Assembly (NCBI GenBank): GCA_900541185.1
Contig: UQIQ01000002.1
Span: 1-63,769, forward strand
DNA from: an uncultured Collinsella sp.
Lineage (GTDB): Bacteria > Actinomycetota > Coriobacteriia > Coriobacteriales > Coriobacteriaceae
Direction of reading: 5' to 3'
DNA length: 63,769 nucleotides
Shown: positions 15,557-23,711 of the stretch, piece by piece
Layout: the number at the start of each line of letters is the position of its first letter
Numbering within the stretch: the stretch's first letter is position 1
Made by a program: the position numbers and the translations under genes
The notes under the pieces: model-generated
Databases searched by the model: none
What the model was told of the DNA's origin: nothing
What the model saw: the letters and a program-made list of their open reading frames with translations, nothing else

Positions 15557-16453
15557 CTAGATATGCTGACGAATCGCGTCGATATAGGCCCGACCGTAGC
15601 GCGTAAGCGTCGTGTTCTTGCGCGTGATGATGCCAATCTCCATGTACTCGTCCACGTCGAGCGGAATCGAGATAATGCCGGGGCCGTTGAGCTCGTGGCT
15701 GATCACGCCCGAGCATACCGTGTAGCCGTTGAGGCCCATGGCCAAATTGAACAACGTCGCACGGTCGCGCACGCGGATATTTTTGCGACGCTCGAACGTC
15801 GAGGTCAGCTCCTCGGAATAGTAAAACGAGTTGTAGCTGCCCTGCTCGTAGGACAGGAACGGGTAGTCTTCCAGATCCTCGAGCGTCACGCTGGAGCGGT
15901 CCGCCAGCGGATGGTCGGCGCAGACGAAGACATGCGGCGTGGCGCAGAAGAGTCCTTCGAACACGAGCTCGTTGGCCACCAGCATGCGCTCGATGACCTC
16001 GCGGTTGTGCTCGGACAGATATAGGATGCCCAGCTCGCTTTTCATGTGCGCGACATCCTCGATAATCTCGTGGGTCTGTTCCTCGCGCAGGGTAAAGTCG
16101 TAGCGCGCGGCATCGAACTCGCGGATCACGTCGACAAACGCGTTGACGGCAAAGGAATAATGCTGGCAGCTCACACTAAAGTGCGGCACCTGCTCGGATG
16201 CGCCCTTGTACTTGCCCTCGAGCAGGTCGGCCTGGTCGAGTACCTGGCGCGCATAGCCCAAGAAGGTCTCGCCTTCCTCGGACACAATGACGCCCTTGTT
16301 GGTGCGCTCAAAGATGTGCACACCCATCTCGTTTTCGAGATCGCGAATCGACGCGGTAATCGAAGGCTGCGACACAAAGAGCCGGCGCGAGGCCTCGGTA
16401 ATGCTGCCGCATTCGGCAACTTTGACGACATATCTGAGCTGCTGGAGCTTCAT
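15557..16453 (-). CDS. LysR family transcriptional regulator
   Basis: This is a 298-residue LysR regulator starting at the ATG at 16453 (AAGGAGACAGCC upstream), with the N-terminus MKLQQLRYVVKVAECGSITEA. The winged helix covers residues 1-60 and the substrate-binding domain residues 90-295. Its gene starts 10 bases after the stop of the HAD phosphatase gene, so the two are probably co-transcribed. It is followed by the MetE-like gene, its probable target. This resembles MetR-type control of methionine synthesis, which is an inference from context. Confidence 0.9.
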   Translation of the reverse strand: MKLQQLRYVVKVAECGSITEASRRLFVSQPSITASIRDLENEMGVHIFERTNKGVIVSEEGETFLGYARQVLDQADLLEGKYKGASEQVPHFSVSCQHYSFAVNAFVDVIREFDAARYDFTLREEQTHEIIEDVAHMKSELGILYLSEHNREVIERMLVANELVFEGLFCATPHVFVCADHPLADRSSVTLEDLEDYPFLSYEQGSYNSFYYSEELTSTFERRKNIRVRDRATLFNLAMGLNGYTVCSGVISHELNGPGIISIPLDVDEYMEIGIITRKNTTLTRYGRAYIDAIRQHI

Positions 16454-16463
16454 GGCTGTCTCC

Positions 16464-17372
16464 TTAGCTGTTAGTGAGATTCGCGTCGGCAGTACCCGGC
16501 AGGCGCATAAACGGCGGCATCTCCCCCGTCGCGGCGCAGGCGGCAATCTGATGCAGGACTCCGGCGACCGCATCATCCACCGCGGCGCCGATATGCCAGC
16601 GCGCGGCAGCCGTGACGGCCTCGTTGGCATTGGCGACTGCAACGGAGTTGGGAACGGCATCGATCATGGGCAGATCGTTATCGGAATCGCCAAATACGGC
16701 CACCTCGTCGGGCGTCAGGCTCAAGGCGCGCGCCAGCTCCAGCGCAGCGCAGCCCTTGTCCCAACCATCCGGAAGGATGTCGAACAGGCGCACTCGGTTG
16801 TTGGGAAACACAAGCGAGAGTTCCGGCACCTCAACGGCAACGCGCTCGCGTAGCTCCGCGAGCTCCTCACGCGAACGGGCACTCCAGATATTCGCCTTAA
16901 ACACCGGCGCGCCATCGACGACGGGACGACACGGGGCCTCTTCGCCTTTGAGCCACGCATTGCCGCCCGACTCCATAGCGCGACGCACACGCTCGGGATT
17001 GCTCGTCACGCAATAGGCATCGTTGCCCCAAAAGTCATCGCCCAGGCTGTAGACTTTTAGAAATGTATCGTCGGTCTCTTGCTCCAGATAGTCAGCCAAA
17101 CGCATCAGAGCATCGTTGTCGATTGCGCGCGAAGCGACTACTTCGCCGTCGACAAACATCACCTGGCCGTTACAGAACGCACCGGTCGAAAAACACTCGG
17201 AACGGTTTTTGAACATCCAGCCCATCGCGGACGGCTGACGACCCGAAACCGGCCCAAAGTGCAGACCCGCCGCCTGCATGGCATGAATACCCTCAATGGC
17301 GTAGTCGCTGGCGCCGTCATGCCCGGCTGGAATCAGCGTATCGTCCATATCGGTCAGCACAAGTTTAATCAT
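16464..17372 (-). CDS. HAD-superfamily phosphatase, Cof-like (IIB)
   Basis: This 302-residue protein has HAD motif I (LTDMDDTLI, nucleophile Asp8), a PVSGRQ motif II region, a type IIB cap between about residues 85 and 190, the conserved Lys region, and motif IV GDSDNDLPM. Cof-type members dephosphorylate sugar phosphates or cofactor precursors such as HMP-PP or FMN. The start ATG at 17372 follows GGGGGCC. The divergent thiamine operon on the other side raises the possibility of a role in thiamine precursor metabolism, but that is only context. Confidence 0.85.
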   Translation of the reverse strand: MIKLVLTDMDDTLIPAGHDGASDYAIEGIHAMQAAGLHFGPVSGRQPSAMGWMFKNRSECFSTGAFCNGQVMFVDGEVVASRAIDNDALMRLADYLEQETDDTFLKVYSLGDDFWGNDAYCVTSNPERVRRAMESGGNAWLKGEEAPCRPVVDGAPVFKANIWSARSREELAELRERVAVEVPELSLVFPNNRVRLFDILPDGWDKGCAALELARALSLTPDEVAVFGDSDNDLPMIDAVPNSVAVANANEAVTAAARWHIGAAVDDAVAGVLHQIAACAATGEMPPFMRLPGTADANLTNS

Positions 17373-17409
17373 AAGGCCCCCATTCGTATCGGTCCTACCT
17401 ATTGTAACG

Positions 17410-17444
17410 ACCTGCCAAAATAAACCTGTCCCTTTTTGGCAGGT
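17410..17444. repeat. Palindromic repeat family B, copy 1
   Basis: This 35-base imperfect palindrome begins ACCTGCCAAAATAA and ends CCCTTTTTGGCAGGT. A copy differing at a single base occurs at 35344-35378. This copy lies between divergent genes (HAD phosphatase and the thiamine operon), so it is not simply a terminator. Confidence 0.8.
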
Positions 17445-17469
17445 GCGCTAGTATAGGGAACAACAGATT

Positions 17470-17565
17470 CGATGCGGGAGTGCCGGCGGTGCAAACCACA
17501 AGGCTGAGAGGGCATGGGGCCCAATCCTTTGAACCTGTCAGTTAATGCTGGCGTAGGGAGCATGC
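17470..17565 (+). promoter_or_regulatory. TPP (THI-box) riboswitch
   Basis: The conserved elements appear in order: GCGGGAGTGCC, then GGCTGAGAGGGC, CCTTTGAACCTG, and GTTAATGCTGGCGTAGGGA. ATGC at 17472 pairs with GCAT at 17560 to close P1. It precedes thiM, the thiamine-binding protein and thiE. A terminator hairpin follows 10 bases later, pointing to control by transcription attenuation when thiamine diphosphate is bound. Confidence 0.95.
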
Positions 17566-17575
17566 CGCCTTTACA

Positions 17576-17605
17576 GGGGCGCTGTCTATGCACAGCGCCC
17601 CTTTT
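17576..17605 (+). terminator. Riboswitch expression-platform terminator
   Basis: GGGGCGCTGT (17576-17585) and ACAGCGCCCC (17592-17601) enclose CTATGC and are followed by TTTT. The hairpin lies between the TPP aptamer and the thiM ribosome binding site (AGGAGG at 17614). Confidence 0.9.
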
Positions 17606-17627
17606 CTATGCCAAGGAGGCATGTGCA

Positions 17628-18467
17628 GTGATTGATTCGGAACAGCTTAAGCAACATATGGTCAAGGCCGTAGAGGAAATTCGCGCCACCAATCCGATGG
17701 CCGGCTCCATCACCAACACGGTGACGATCGACTTTGTCGCCAACGCACAGCTCGCCGTGGGCGGATCGGCCGCCATGGTCTATCTGCCCGACGAGGGCGA
17801 AGCGCTCGTTGCCGGCGGCGGCGCCATCTATCTCAACATGGGCACGCTCTTCCCCATCTACGAGCAGACAATTCCCCGCGCGGCCAAGGCGGCACACGAC
17901 GCCGGCAAGCCCTGGGTGCTCGATCCGGTGGGCCTGGGCATCGGTAGCCTGCGCACCCAGTTGGTAAACGAACTCAAGCAGTACAAGCCCGCCATCGTGC
18001 GCGGCAACGCCTCCGAGATCATCGCGCTCGCCGGCCTGTGGGGTCTTGAGGGCGAGGCGGCCGATCTGAGCCGCGTGCGCGGTGTCGATACCACCGACAC
18101 GGTAGACGCTGCCCGCGATGCCGCCGTGGCGCTCGCCCGCTACACCGGCGGCGCCGTTGTGGTCTCGGGCGAAGTCGACCTGATTACCGACGGCACAACC
18201 GTGGCCAAGTCCCACGGCGGCAGCCCGCTCATGTCCAAGATCACCGGTTGCGGCTGCTCGCAGGGCGGCGTGCTGGCCGTGTATGCCTGCGCCGCCGACC
18301 CGTTTACGGCAGCCATCTGCGGCACCGCGGTCTACAACGTTGCCGGCACGCGTGCCGCCGCTGTCGCCGACGCCCCGGCAAGCTTTAAGGTCGCCTTTAT
18401 CGACGAGCTCTACCGCGCGAGCGCCCAGGACATCGCCAACAACCAGCTCGAGCTCGAGGAGGCGTAA
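17628..18467 (+). CDS. thiM: Hydroxyethylthiazole kinase
   Basis: This 279-residue ribokinase-like enzyme phosphorylates hydroxyethylthiazole, the salvage route to the thiazole half of thiamine. GSITNTVTIDFVANAQL, the GNASEIIALAG motif and the anion-hole/catalytic stretch SKITGCGCSQGG with its Cys match ThiM. The start is the GTG at 17628, eight bases after AGGAGG; an out-of-frame ATG sits too close to the binding site. It is the first gene of a TPP-controlled operon whose next gene starts 3 bases after this stop codon. Confidence 0.95.
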   Translation: MIDSEQLKQHMVKAVEEIRATNPMAGSITNTVTIDFVANAQLAVGGSAAMVYLPDEGEALVAGGGAIYLNMGTLFPIYEQTIPRAAKAAHDAGKPWVLDPVGLGIGSLRTQLVNELKQYKPAIVRGNASEIIALAGLWGLEGEAADLSRVRGVDTTDTVDAARDAAVALARYTGGAVVVSGEVDLITDGTTVAKSHGGSPLMSKITGCGCSQGGVLAVYACAADPFTAAICGTAVYNVAGTRAAAVADAPASFKVAFIDELYRASAQDIANNQLELEEA

Positions 18468-18470
18468 GCC

Positions 18471-18812
18471 ATGTCCGAGCCCGCAACCAATGCCGGAATG
18501 AACACGCTCATCGCCGTGGCCATCGCCCCGTGCGGCACCGGCGACGAGCTGTCCGCCGAGGTCGCCGAGGTCGTGCGCGTCATACGCGAGAGCGGCCTTC
18601 CCAACCGCACCACCTCGATGTTCACCGAGATCGAGGGCGACTGGGACGAGGTCATGCAGGTCGTGCGCGACGCAACCTTTGTGTTGGCGAGCAAGGGAAT
18701 CCGCACCGAAGTCGTGCTCAAAGCCGATATTCGGCCCGGATTTACCGACACCATGACCGGCAAGCTCGAGCGCATGGAAGCACAGATCAAGAAGCAGGAG
18801 GAAGCACGATGA
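18471..18812 (+). CDS. Thiamine-binding protein, MTH1187/YkoF-like family
   Basis: This 113-residue protein has the DUF77 ferredoxin-like fold pattern: AVAIAPCGTGDELSAEVAEVV at the N-terminus and the conserved TSMFTEIEGDWDEV segment. Members bind thiamine or its precursors and often sit in thiamine operons. It lies between thiM and thiE. Its ATG is 3 bases after the thiM stop and its stop overlaps the thiE start (ATGA), so translation is coupled. It probably delivers or senses a thiamine precursor; no transporter gene is present in this operon. Confidence 0.88.
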   Translation: MSEPATNAGMNTLIAVAIAPCGTGDELSAEVAEVVRVIRESGLPNRTTSMFTEIEGDWDEVMQVVRDATFVLASKGIRTEVVLKADIRPGFTDTMTGKLERMEAQIKKQEEAR

Positions 18813-19504
18813 GCATCCGCGACAACCTTGATATCTCGGCCTATCTGGTACTCGGCCCCGAAAACACCCTCGGGCGCCCCGTGGGCGATGTGGTGGCCCA
18901 GGCGCTCGACGCAGGCTTTACCTGTATCCAGGTGCGCTCCAAGGTGGCAAGCGCCCGCGAGATCATTGCACTGACCGGCGACGCCGCGCAGGCAATCGCA
19001 CAGGCTGGCAAGACCGGTCAGGTCGCCCTGTTAATCGACGACCGTCTGGACTGTGTACTCGCCGCGCGCGAGCAGGGCATTGCCGTCGACGGCGTGCACG
19101 TAGGCCAGAGCGACATTCCCGTCGAGGTCTGCCGCAAGCTGCTGGGCCCCGATGCCATTGTGGGCCTTTCGGCCCGTTGCGAGGAGATGCTCGAGTACGT
19201 CAAGACCGCCGACATGAGCCTGGTCGACTACCTGGGCATCGGCCCGCTCCACGAGACCGAGACCAAGCGCGACTGCGGACGCGCGGCCGACGGCTCTATC
19301 ATCACCAAGAGCTTTGAGGACCTGGCCGCACTCCACGCGGCAAGCCCCGTGCCCATCGTGGTGGGCGGCGGCGTCAAGACGGCCGACCTGCCGCAGCTCA
19401 AGGCCACCGGCGTCGACGGCTTCTTTGTGGTGAGTGCCGTCTGCAGCGCCGATGACCCCTACGCCGCGGCCAAGGAGCTCGTCGACACTTGGCAGCAGGC
19501 ATAG
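18809..19504 (+). CDS. thiE: Thiamine phosphate synthase
   Basis: This 231-residue TIM-barrel enzyme joins HMP-PP and hydroxyethylthiazole phosphate to make thiamine phosphate. Features seen are QVRSKVASAREI, LLIDDRLDCVLA, DGVHVGQSDIPV, VGLSARCEEML, GIGPLHETETKRDC and VVGGGVKTADL, matching the phosphate and pyrimidine sites in order. The ATG at 18809 is preceded by GGAGG and overlaps the upstream stop. ThiD is not in this operon, so HMP kinase must come from elsewhere. Confidence 0.95.
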   Translation: MSIRDNLDISAYLVLGPENTLGRPVGDVVAQALDAGFTCIQVRSKVASAREIIALTGDAAQAIAQAGKTGQVALLIDDRLDCVLAAREQGIAVDGVHVGQSDIPVEVCRKLLGPDAIVGLSARCEEMLEYVKTADMSLVDYLGIGPLHETETKRDCGRAADGSIITKSFEDLAALHAASPVPIVVGGGVKTADLPQLKATGVDGFFVVSAVCSADDPYAAAKELVDTWQQA

Positions 19505-19548
19505 GCATAAGCCGAGCAGCTGATCCGCAGCCTCACATCTTCAGCAAT

Positions 19549-19594
19549 GGAAAGCGCATCCCAGTTTGGACCTCCATTCCGGGATGCGCTTTCC
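19549..19594. terminator. Long hairpin between thiE and patatin gene
   Basis: The 14-base arms GGAAAGCGCATCCC and GGGATGCGCTTTCC enclose 18 bases, between two convergent genes. There is no clear T-run, so termination strength is uncertain. Confidence 0.6.
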
Positions 19595-19616
19595 GCCGAG
19601 ATGGCGGCAGCGGCCT

Positions 19617-20486
19617 CTACCCTGCCAGATATGTCTCCAGTGCCGGCAAGGTCGCCTCAGCATCGCGACGACCAATCTGATAGATGCGCTCGAGCTCATC
19701 GGGCTCGCGGCACAGCGACGGCACTTTCACCGATTCGCTCGGACGCACCACAAAGATATCGCCGGCGGCCTCACGACGTGCCAAATCATCGAGCGTGGCA
19801 TTGTAGACCTCATGCCGATGCTCAAGCGCTGCGACAAACTCCGGATAGTGACGGAACACGCGACGCAGCATAGGCATCACGCTGTTGGGCCGCTTCACAA
19901 AGCCCGCCGGCTGCGTGAGCACCACGATATTGCGGTCATACCCCTGAGCAAACAGCCATGCACTGGGAATAGAATCAGCCACGCCGCCATCCAGGTACTT
20001 GCGGCCCTCAATGGCGACAGGACGCGTCGCCACGGGAATTGCCGACGACGCCCGGATCCACTCGATATCGCGCTCGTCGCCATACGGCAGGTCGTGGTAG
20101 ACGGCCTTGCCCGTCTCGATATCGGTACACACGCACGTAAATCGCATGGGGCAGGCGCGATACGCCTCCAAGTCGATGGGATCGCGCTCGATAGGCACCT
20201 CGTGATAAGCAAAGTCGGCATTGAACATATCGCCGGTTCGCAGCCAGCTGGTCACGCTCGCATAGCGCTTGTCGGCGCAATAGGCCTTGTTATAGCGAAT
20301 GGCGCGGCCGATCTGGCGCGATTTAAAGTTGTAGCCAAATGCCGCGCCCGCCGAGACGCCCACCATATGGTCGCAGGTCAAACCGTGCTCCATCCAAACG
20401 TCGAGCACGCCCGCCGTATACATACCGCGGTAGCCGCCTCCCTCGAGCGCCAGCCCCACCGTGCGCGTCATATTTGACTGTGCCAT
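19617..20486 (-). CDS. Patatin-like phospholipase
   Basis: This 289-residue acyl hydrolase has a Ser-Asp dyad: oxyanion-hole GGGYRG (residues 17-21), nucleophile GVSAGA (Ser45) and DGG (Asp166). It belongs to the bacterial patatin branch with a C-terminal DUF-like extension, often annotated as predicted phospholipase. The ATG at 20486 has GGAGAT upstream; a longer frame upstream is unsupported. No signal peptide or transmembrane segment is seen, so it acts on intracellular lipid or acyl substrates. Confidence 0.88.
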   Translation of the reverse strand: MAQSNMTRTVGLALEGGGYRGMYTAGVLDVWMEHGLTCDHMVGVSAGAAFGYNFKSRQIGRAIRYNKAYCADKRYASVTSWLRTGDMFNADFAYHEVPIERDPIDLEAYRACPMRFTCVCTDIETGKAVYHDLPYGDERDIEWIRASSAIPVATRPVAIEGRKYLDGGVADSIPSAWLFAQGYDRNIVVLTQPAGFVKRPNSVMPMLRRVFRHYPEFVAALEHRHEVYNATLDDLARREAAGDIFVVRPSESVKVPSLCREPDELERIYQIGRRDAEATLPALETYLAG

Positions 20487-20614
20487 GCGACCATCTCCGT
20501 TCCTGCGTTTTAAACCGGGACAAGTATACCCGTCAACATATATCGTCCCAGTCGCATTTTTATCGAACATCGCATCGTCGCGCTACCGCCTGTCGAATAA
20601 TAGCCGCCCACAGC

Positions 20615-20911
20615 ATGTGCACCCATATCCCCGCACTCGAGGAAAGCGGCTTTATGGTGACGCTCGACAAGCACATTTGGCAGATTGTGCCCACCGACCG
20701 CGATCAAGGCCGCAGCACGCAAATCATTTCATCGATGCTCGAAATGGCGCAGTCGCTCCATCTGCCCGTCGTGGTCGAAGGCGTCGAGACAAATGAGCAG
20801 GCGAACATGCTACGACAAATGGGCGCCCGCTACGCTCAGGGCTTCCTCTGCTACCGCCCCATGCCGGCGAAGGATTTTGAGGCATTGCTCGATGGTGGCA
20901 ATAACAACTGA
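20615..20911 (+). pseudogene. Remnant of an EAL-domain c-di-GMP phosphodiesterase
   Basis: One open frame joins two separated pieces of an EAL domain. IPALEESGFMVTLDKHIW corresponds to the early part with the conserved Glu. RSTQIISSMLEMAQSLHLPVVVEGVETNEQ and YAQGFLCYRPMP correspond to the last third. About 120-150 residues between them, including most metal ligands, are missing, so the enzyme cannot be active. No ribosome binding site or start is convincing. The next gene is a GGDEF protein, suggesting decay of a neighbouring or once-fused c-di-GMP gene. Confidence 0.7.
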
Positions 20912-20967
20912 TACGCTCGCGCGCAAAACGCCACCGTCGAAGGGGATATTTGTCTCCATTAGCTAAC

Positions 20968-21002
20968 TTATATCCCCAATTCAAACCGAATTGGGGATAT
21001 AA
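20968..21002. other. Strong 15-bp hairpin between EAL remnant and GGDEF gene
   Basis: TTATATCCCCAATTC (20968-20982) pairs perfectly with 20988-21002 across AAACC. No T-run follows on either strand. It sits 37 bases before the GGDEF start, so it may be a leader hairpin or an operator. Confidence 0.6.
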
Positions 21003-21038
21003 TACAAACCGTTGTTCCGCCCAAGGAGGTTATCCATC

Positions 21039-22568
21039 ATGAACGAGTCATATCGCCTGGGCGAGCAATCGATTATTGCCTATCTTCAGCGACTTGCGAA
21101 CGGCGTCTCGACCGCCGAACTCGATGTTGCCGCGCTGCCTGCTGAGCTACGCGCCGTTGGCGAGCAACTGCAAAAGACGCATGCCATCCTGCAACAAGAG
21201 CGCCAGCTGCTTGAGCGCAACGCCTATATCGATCCGCTCACCAACTTGGGCAACCGCAACGGATTCGACCGTCACGTCGAGCAACTCTGGCGCAAAGGCG
21301 ACCCCTTCACCTGCGCCTATATTGACATCGACCATCTCAAGCATTGCAATGATAGGTTTGGCCACGCCGAAGGCAATCGCTATATTCTGAGCATCTGCCG
21401 CACGCTCTCCGAAACCATGGAGCACGATGAAACGCTGTTCCGTATCGGTGGAGACGAGTTTGTGCTTATCTCGCTCTCCGCAAACGAGATTGAACTCGAG
21501 CAGCGCTTGGAGCAGGTACGTACCAGGCTGATCGAGGCGAGCTCAGGTGGCAAGGCGCCCATGATCGGCAGCTTTAGCTTTGGCTGCTCGCGCGTCGATC
21601 CACTTGCTGGCGACACGCGTCGCCAGATGACGATGGATGCCGATCGCAAGATGTATCGCTATAAGCTTATGCATCGTGTGCAGCAACCGAAAGACGATGA
21701 CGCGCCGCAACGCCCAATCGTCGATCAGCTTCCCTGCAACGACCGGGTGTTCCAAGCGATCTCCATGAGCTCCGAGACGCGCTATCCGTTTATCCTCAAT
21801 CTCGATACGGGAGAATCGCAATGGTCGGTTAACGCCGTGCGCGATTTTGACCTGCCCTCCCAGCACCCTTTTAACTCACTCGACATGTGGCTTGCCCGCG
21901 TTCACCCCGAGGACCGCGACAACGTACGCGCCGAGCTCGACATGGTGATAAACGGCACGTGGCACTTCCACTACATGCATTATCGCGTAATGGACGCCAC
22001 CGGAAAATACGTGCTTTGCGACTGCACGGGCTACCGCTTGGACGGCACCGATACCGAGCCCGGCATGTATGTGGGCATTATCATCAACCGAAGCTTGGCA
22101 GATACGACCGATTCCGTGACCGGCTTGGGCGATATTCATGCCCTGGTCAACGCCATTGGCGAAATGCGTCGCGTGGCGCGCAAGGCTGGTTTGATCGCCA
22201 TCAAAATCGACGATATCGCTCAGGTCAATGCCCGCTTTGGCTTTGATGCGGGCGACCGCGTTTTGGCAGAATGTGCCGCCTGTCTGGTGGAATGTTCGCG
22301 CGGTAAGGGTCGTATGTTCCGCTCGACGGGGCCGATGTTCGTGGCTCTTTTCGACGACTTTGATCCCGAAGAAACCGATGCGATTGCAGAGGAAATCGAG
22401 CGGTTCCTGGGTTCGCCCGTGCTCTTTGGCCCATTTGAATATCAGCCGCCCATTCGCGTGGCCACGCTCCATCTGGACGGCGTCGACCGTCAGCCCGTTT
22501 CGATTTTGAACGAGCTCAAAGCGTTGCTCGGGAAAGCCGTGCAGGTGCCAGGTACCAAACTTGATTAG
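21039..22568 (+). CDS. GGDEF-PAS-GGDEF protein (diguanylate cyclase with degenerate second domain)
   Basis: This is a 509-residue cytoplasmic protein. A helical N-terminus (1-62) precedes a GGDEF domain with DPLTNLGNRNGF and an intact RIGGDEF at 137-141, so it can probably make c-di-GMP. I see no RxxD inhibitory site. A PAS-like region follows at about 245-355. A second GGDEF-like domain (about 360-500) begins DSVTGLGDIHALV but has RSTGPMF where GGDEF should be, so it is inactive. The ATG at 21039 has AAGGAGG upstream. Proteins of this order often continue into an EAL domain, which is absent here and found as a remnant upstream. Confidence 0.88.
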   Translation: MNESYRLGEQSIIAYLQRLANGVSTAELDVAALPAELRAVGEQLQKTHAILQQERQLLERNAYIDPLTNLGNRNGFDRHVEQLWRKGDPFTCAYIDIDHLKHCNDRFGHAEGNRYILSICRTLSETMEHDETLFRIGGDEFVLISLSANEIELEQRLEQVRTRLIEASSGGKAPMIGSFSFGCSRVDPLAGDTRRQMTMDADRKMYRYKLMHRVQQPKDDDAPQRPIVDQLPCNDRVFQAISMSSETRYPFILNLDTGESQWSVNAVRDFDLPSQHPFNSLDMWLARVHPEDRDNVRAELDMVINGTWHFHYMHYRVMDATGKYVLCDCTGYRLDGTDTEPGMYVGIIINRSLADTTDSVTGLGDIHALVNAIGEMRRVARKAGLIAIKIDDIAQVNARFGFDAGDRVLAECAACLVECSRGKGRMFRSTGPMFVALFDDFDPEETDAIAEEIERFLGSPVLFGPFEYQPPIRVATLHLDGVDRQPVSILNELKALLGKAVQVPGTKLD

Positions 22569-22642
22569 CACCGCGCCCACACCGCCTCCCCCATCGTGCG
22601 ATAATCCTCTGCAGAAGTCACCGACAGCAGAGGGAGTTTGTG

Positions 22643-23266
22643 ATGAAGGTTCTTTTGGTCAATGGCAGCCCCAAGGCAAACGGCAACACCGCCCGCGCAC
22701 TCGCCGAAGTCGCCGAGCAACTCAATGCCGAAGGCATTGATACCGAGGTGTTTCAGCTGGGCACCAAGCCCATTCGCGACTGCATTGGCTGTGGTCAGTG
22801 CGGCAAGCTCGATTGCCGCTGCACCTTTGACGATGACGTGGTGAACGAGCTGATCGCTGCCGCCGAGCAGGCAGATGGCTTTGTCTTTGGCTCGCCCGTC
22901 TACTATGCGCACCCCAGCGGACGCATCCTTTCGGCCCTCGATCGCGCATTCTATGCCGGCAGCAAAGCCTTTGCACACAAGCCGGGCGCTGCCGTCGCCG
23001 TTGCCCGTCGCGGCGGCACGTCGACCACCTTCGACGTGCTCAATAAGTACTTCACCATCAACCAGATGCCCGTGGTTGCTTCCACGTACTGGAACAACGT
23101 GTTTGGCGCCATGCCGGGCGAGGCCGCCCAGGACGCCGAGGGCCTGGCCACCATGCGCAACATCGGCAAGAACATGGCCTGGCTCCTGCATTGTATCGAG
23201 GCAGGACAGGCCGCCGGTATCGAAGCCCCCGAAGCCGATCGCGAGCGCACCAACTTCATCAGGTAG
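22643..23266 (+). CDS. NADPH-dependent FMN reductase / flavodoxin-fold protein
   Basis: This 207-residue protein has the flavodoxin-like phosphate loop NGSPKANGNT near the N-terminus and the CIGCGQCGK cysteine cluster of iron-sulfur-flavoprotein-like reductases, followed by GSPVYYAHPSG for isoalloxazine binding. It is likely an FMN oxidoreductase (NADPH:quinone or drug reductase type). The ATG at 22643 is six bases after AGGGAG. It is followed at 17 bases by the ArsC-like gene, so the two are probably co-transcribed. Confidence 0.85.
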   Translation: MKVLLVNGSPKANGNTARALAEVAEQLNAEGIDTEVFQLGTKPIRDCIGCGQCGKLDCRCTFDDDVVNELIAAAEQADGFVFGSPVYYAHPSGRILSALDRAFYAGSKAFAHKPGAAVAVARRGGTSTTFDVLNKYFTINQMPVVASTYWNNVFGAMPGEAAQDAEGLATMRNIGKNMAWLLHCIEAGQAAGIEAPEADRERTNFIR

Positions 23267-23283
23267 AACGGCGGAACAAATAC

Positions 23284-23625
23284 ATGAACGTGCAAATTTT
23301 TGGCACCAAAAAGTCTTTCGATACCAAGAAAGCACAGCGCTTCTTCAAAGAGCGCCGCATTAAGGTGCAGTTTATTGACCTTAAGGAAAAGGAGATGAGC
23401 AAGGGCGAGCTCACGAGCGTGATGCAGGCGGTCGGCGGTATCGACAAGCTGCTCAACCCCAAGGCCAAGGACGAGGAGACGCTCGCGCTCATCCAGCACC
23501 TCACCCCCAGCCAGCGCTTCGACAAGTTGCTCGAGAACCAGCAGGTTCTAGCCGAGCCCATCGTGCGTAACGGCAAAAAGGCCACCGTCGGCTATTGCCC
23601 CGATGTATGGGGAGCCTGGGAGTAG
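23284..23625 (+). CDS. ArsC/Spx-like protein lacking redox cysteines
   Basis: This 113-residue protein has the ArsC-family thioredoxin-like fold: MNVQIFGTKKSFDTKKA, FIDLKEKEMSKGEL, and LAEPIVRNGKKATVGY with the conserved Arg after the cis-Pro. The position of the catalytic Cys (first turn, after GTKK) is Ser11 and the following residues are Phe and Asp, so the usual Cys or CxxC is gone. It is therefore unlikely to reduce arsenate. It may bind a partner such as RNA polymerase, as Spx does, but that is speculation. Confidence 0.8.
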   Translation: MNVQIFGTKKSFDTKKAQRFFKERRIKVQFIDLKEKEMSKGELTSVMQAVGGIDKLLNPKAKDEETLALIQHLTPSQRFDKLLENQQVLAEPIVRNGKKATVGYCPDVWGAWE

Positions 23626-23711
23626 CCTGTGTTATTTGCCAGCGCGTGGGTATAAGAGCAGGCGTTTGGCATATGATTCAACTGTAAGCCATGTCTAACA
23701 AAGGAGGGCAC

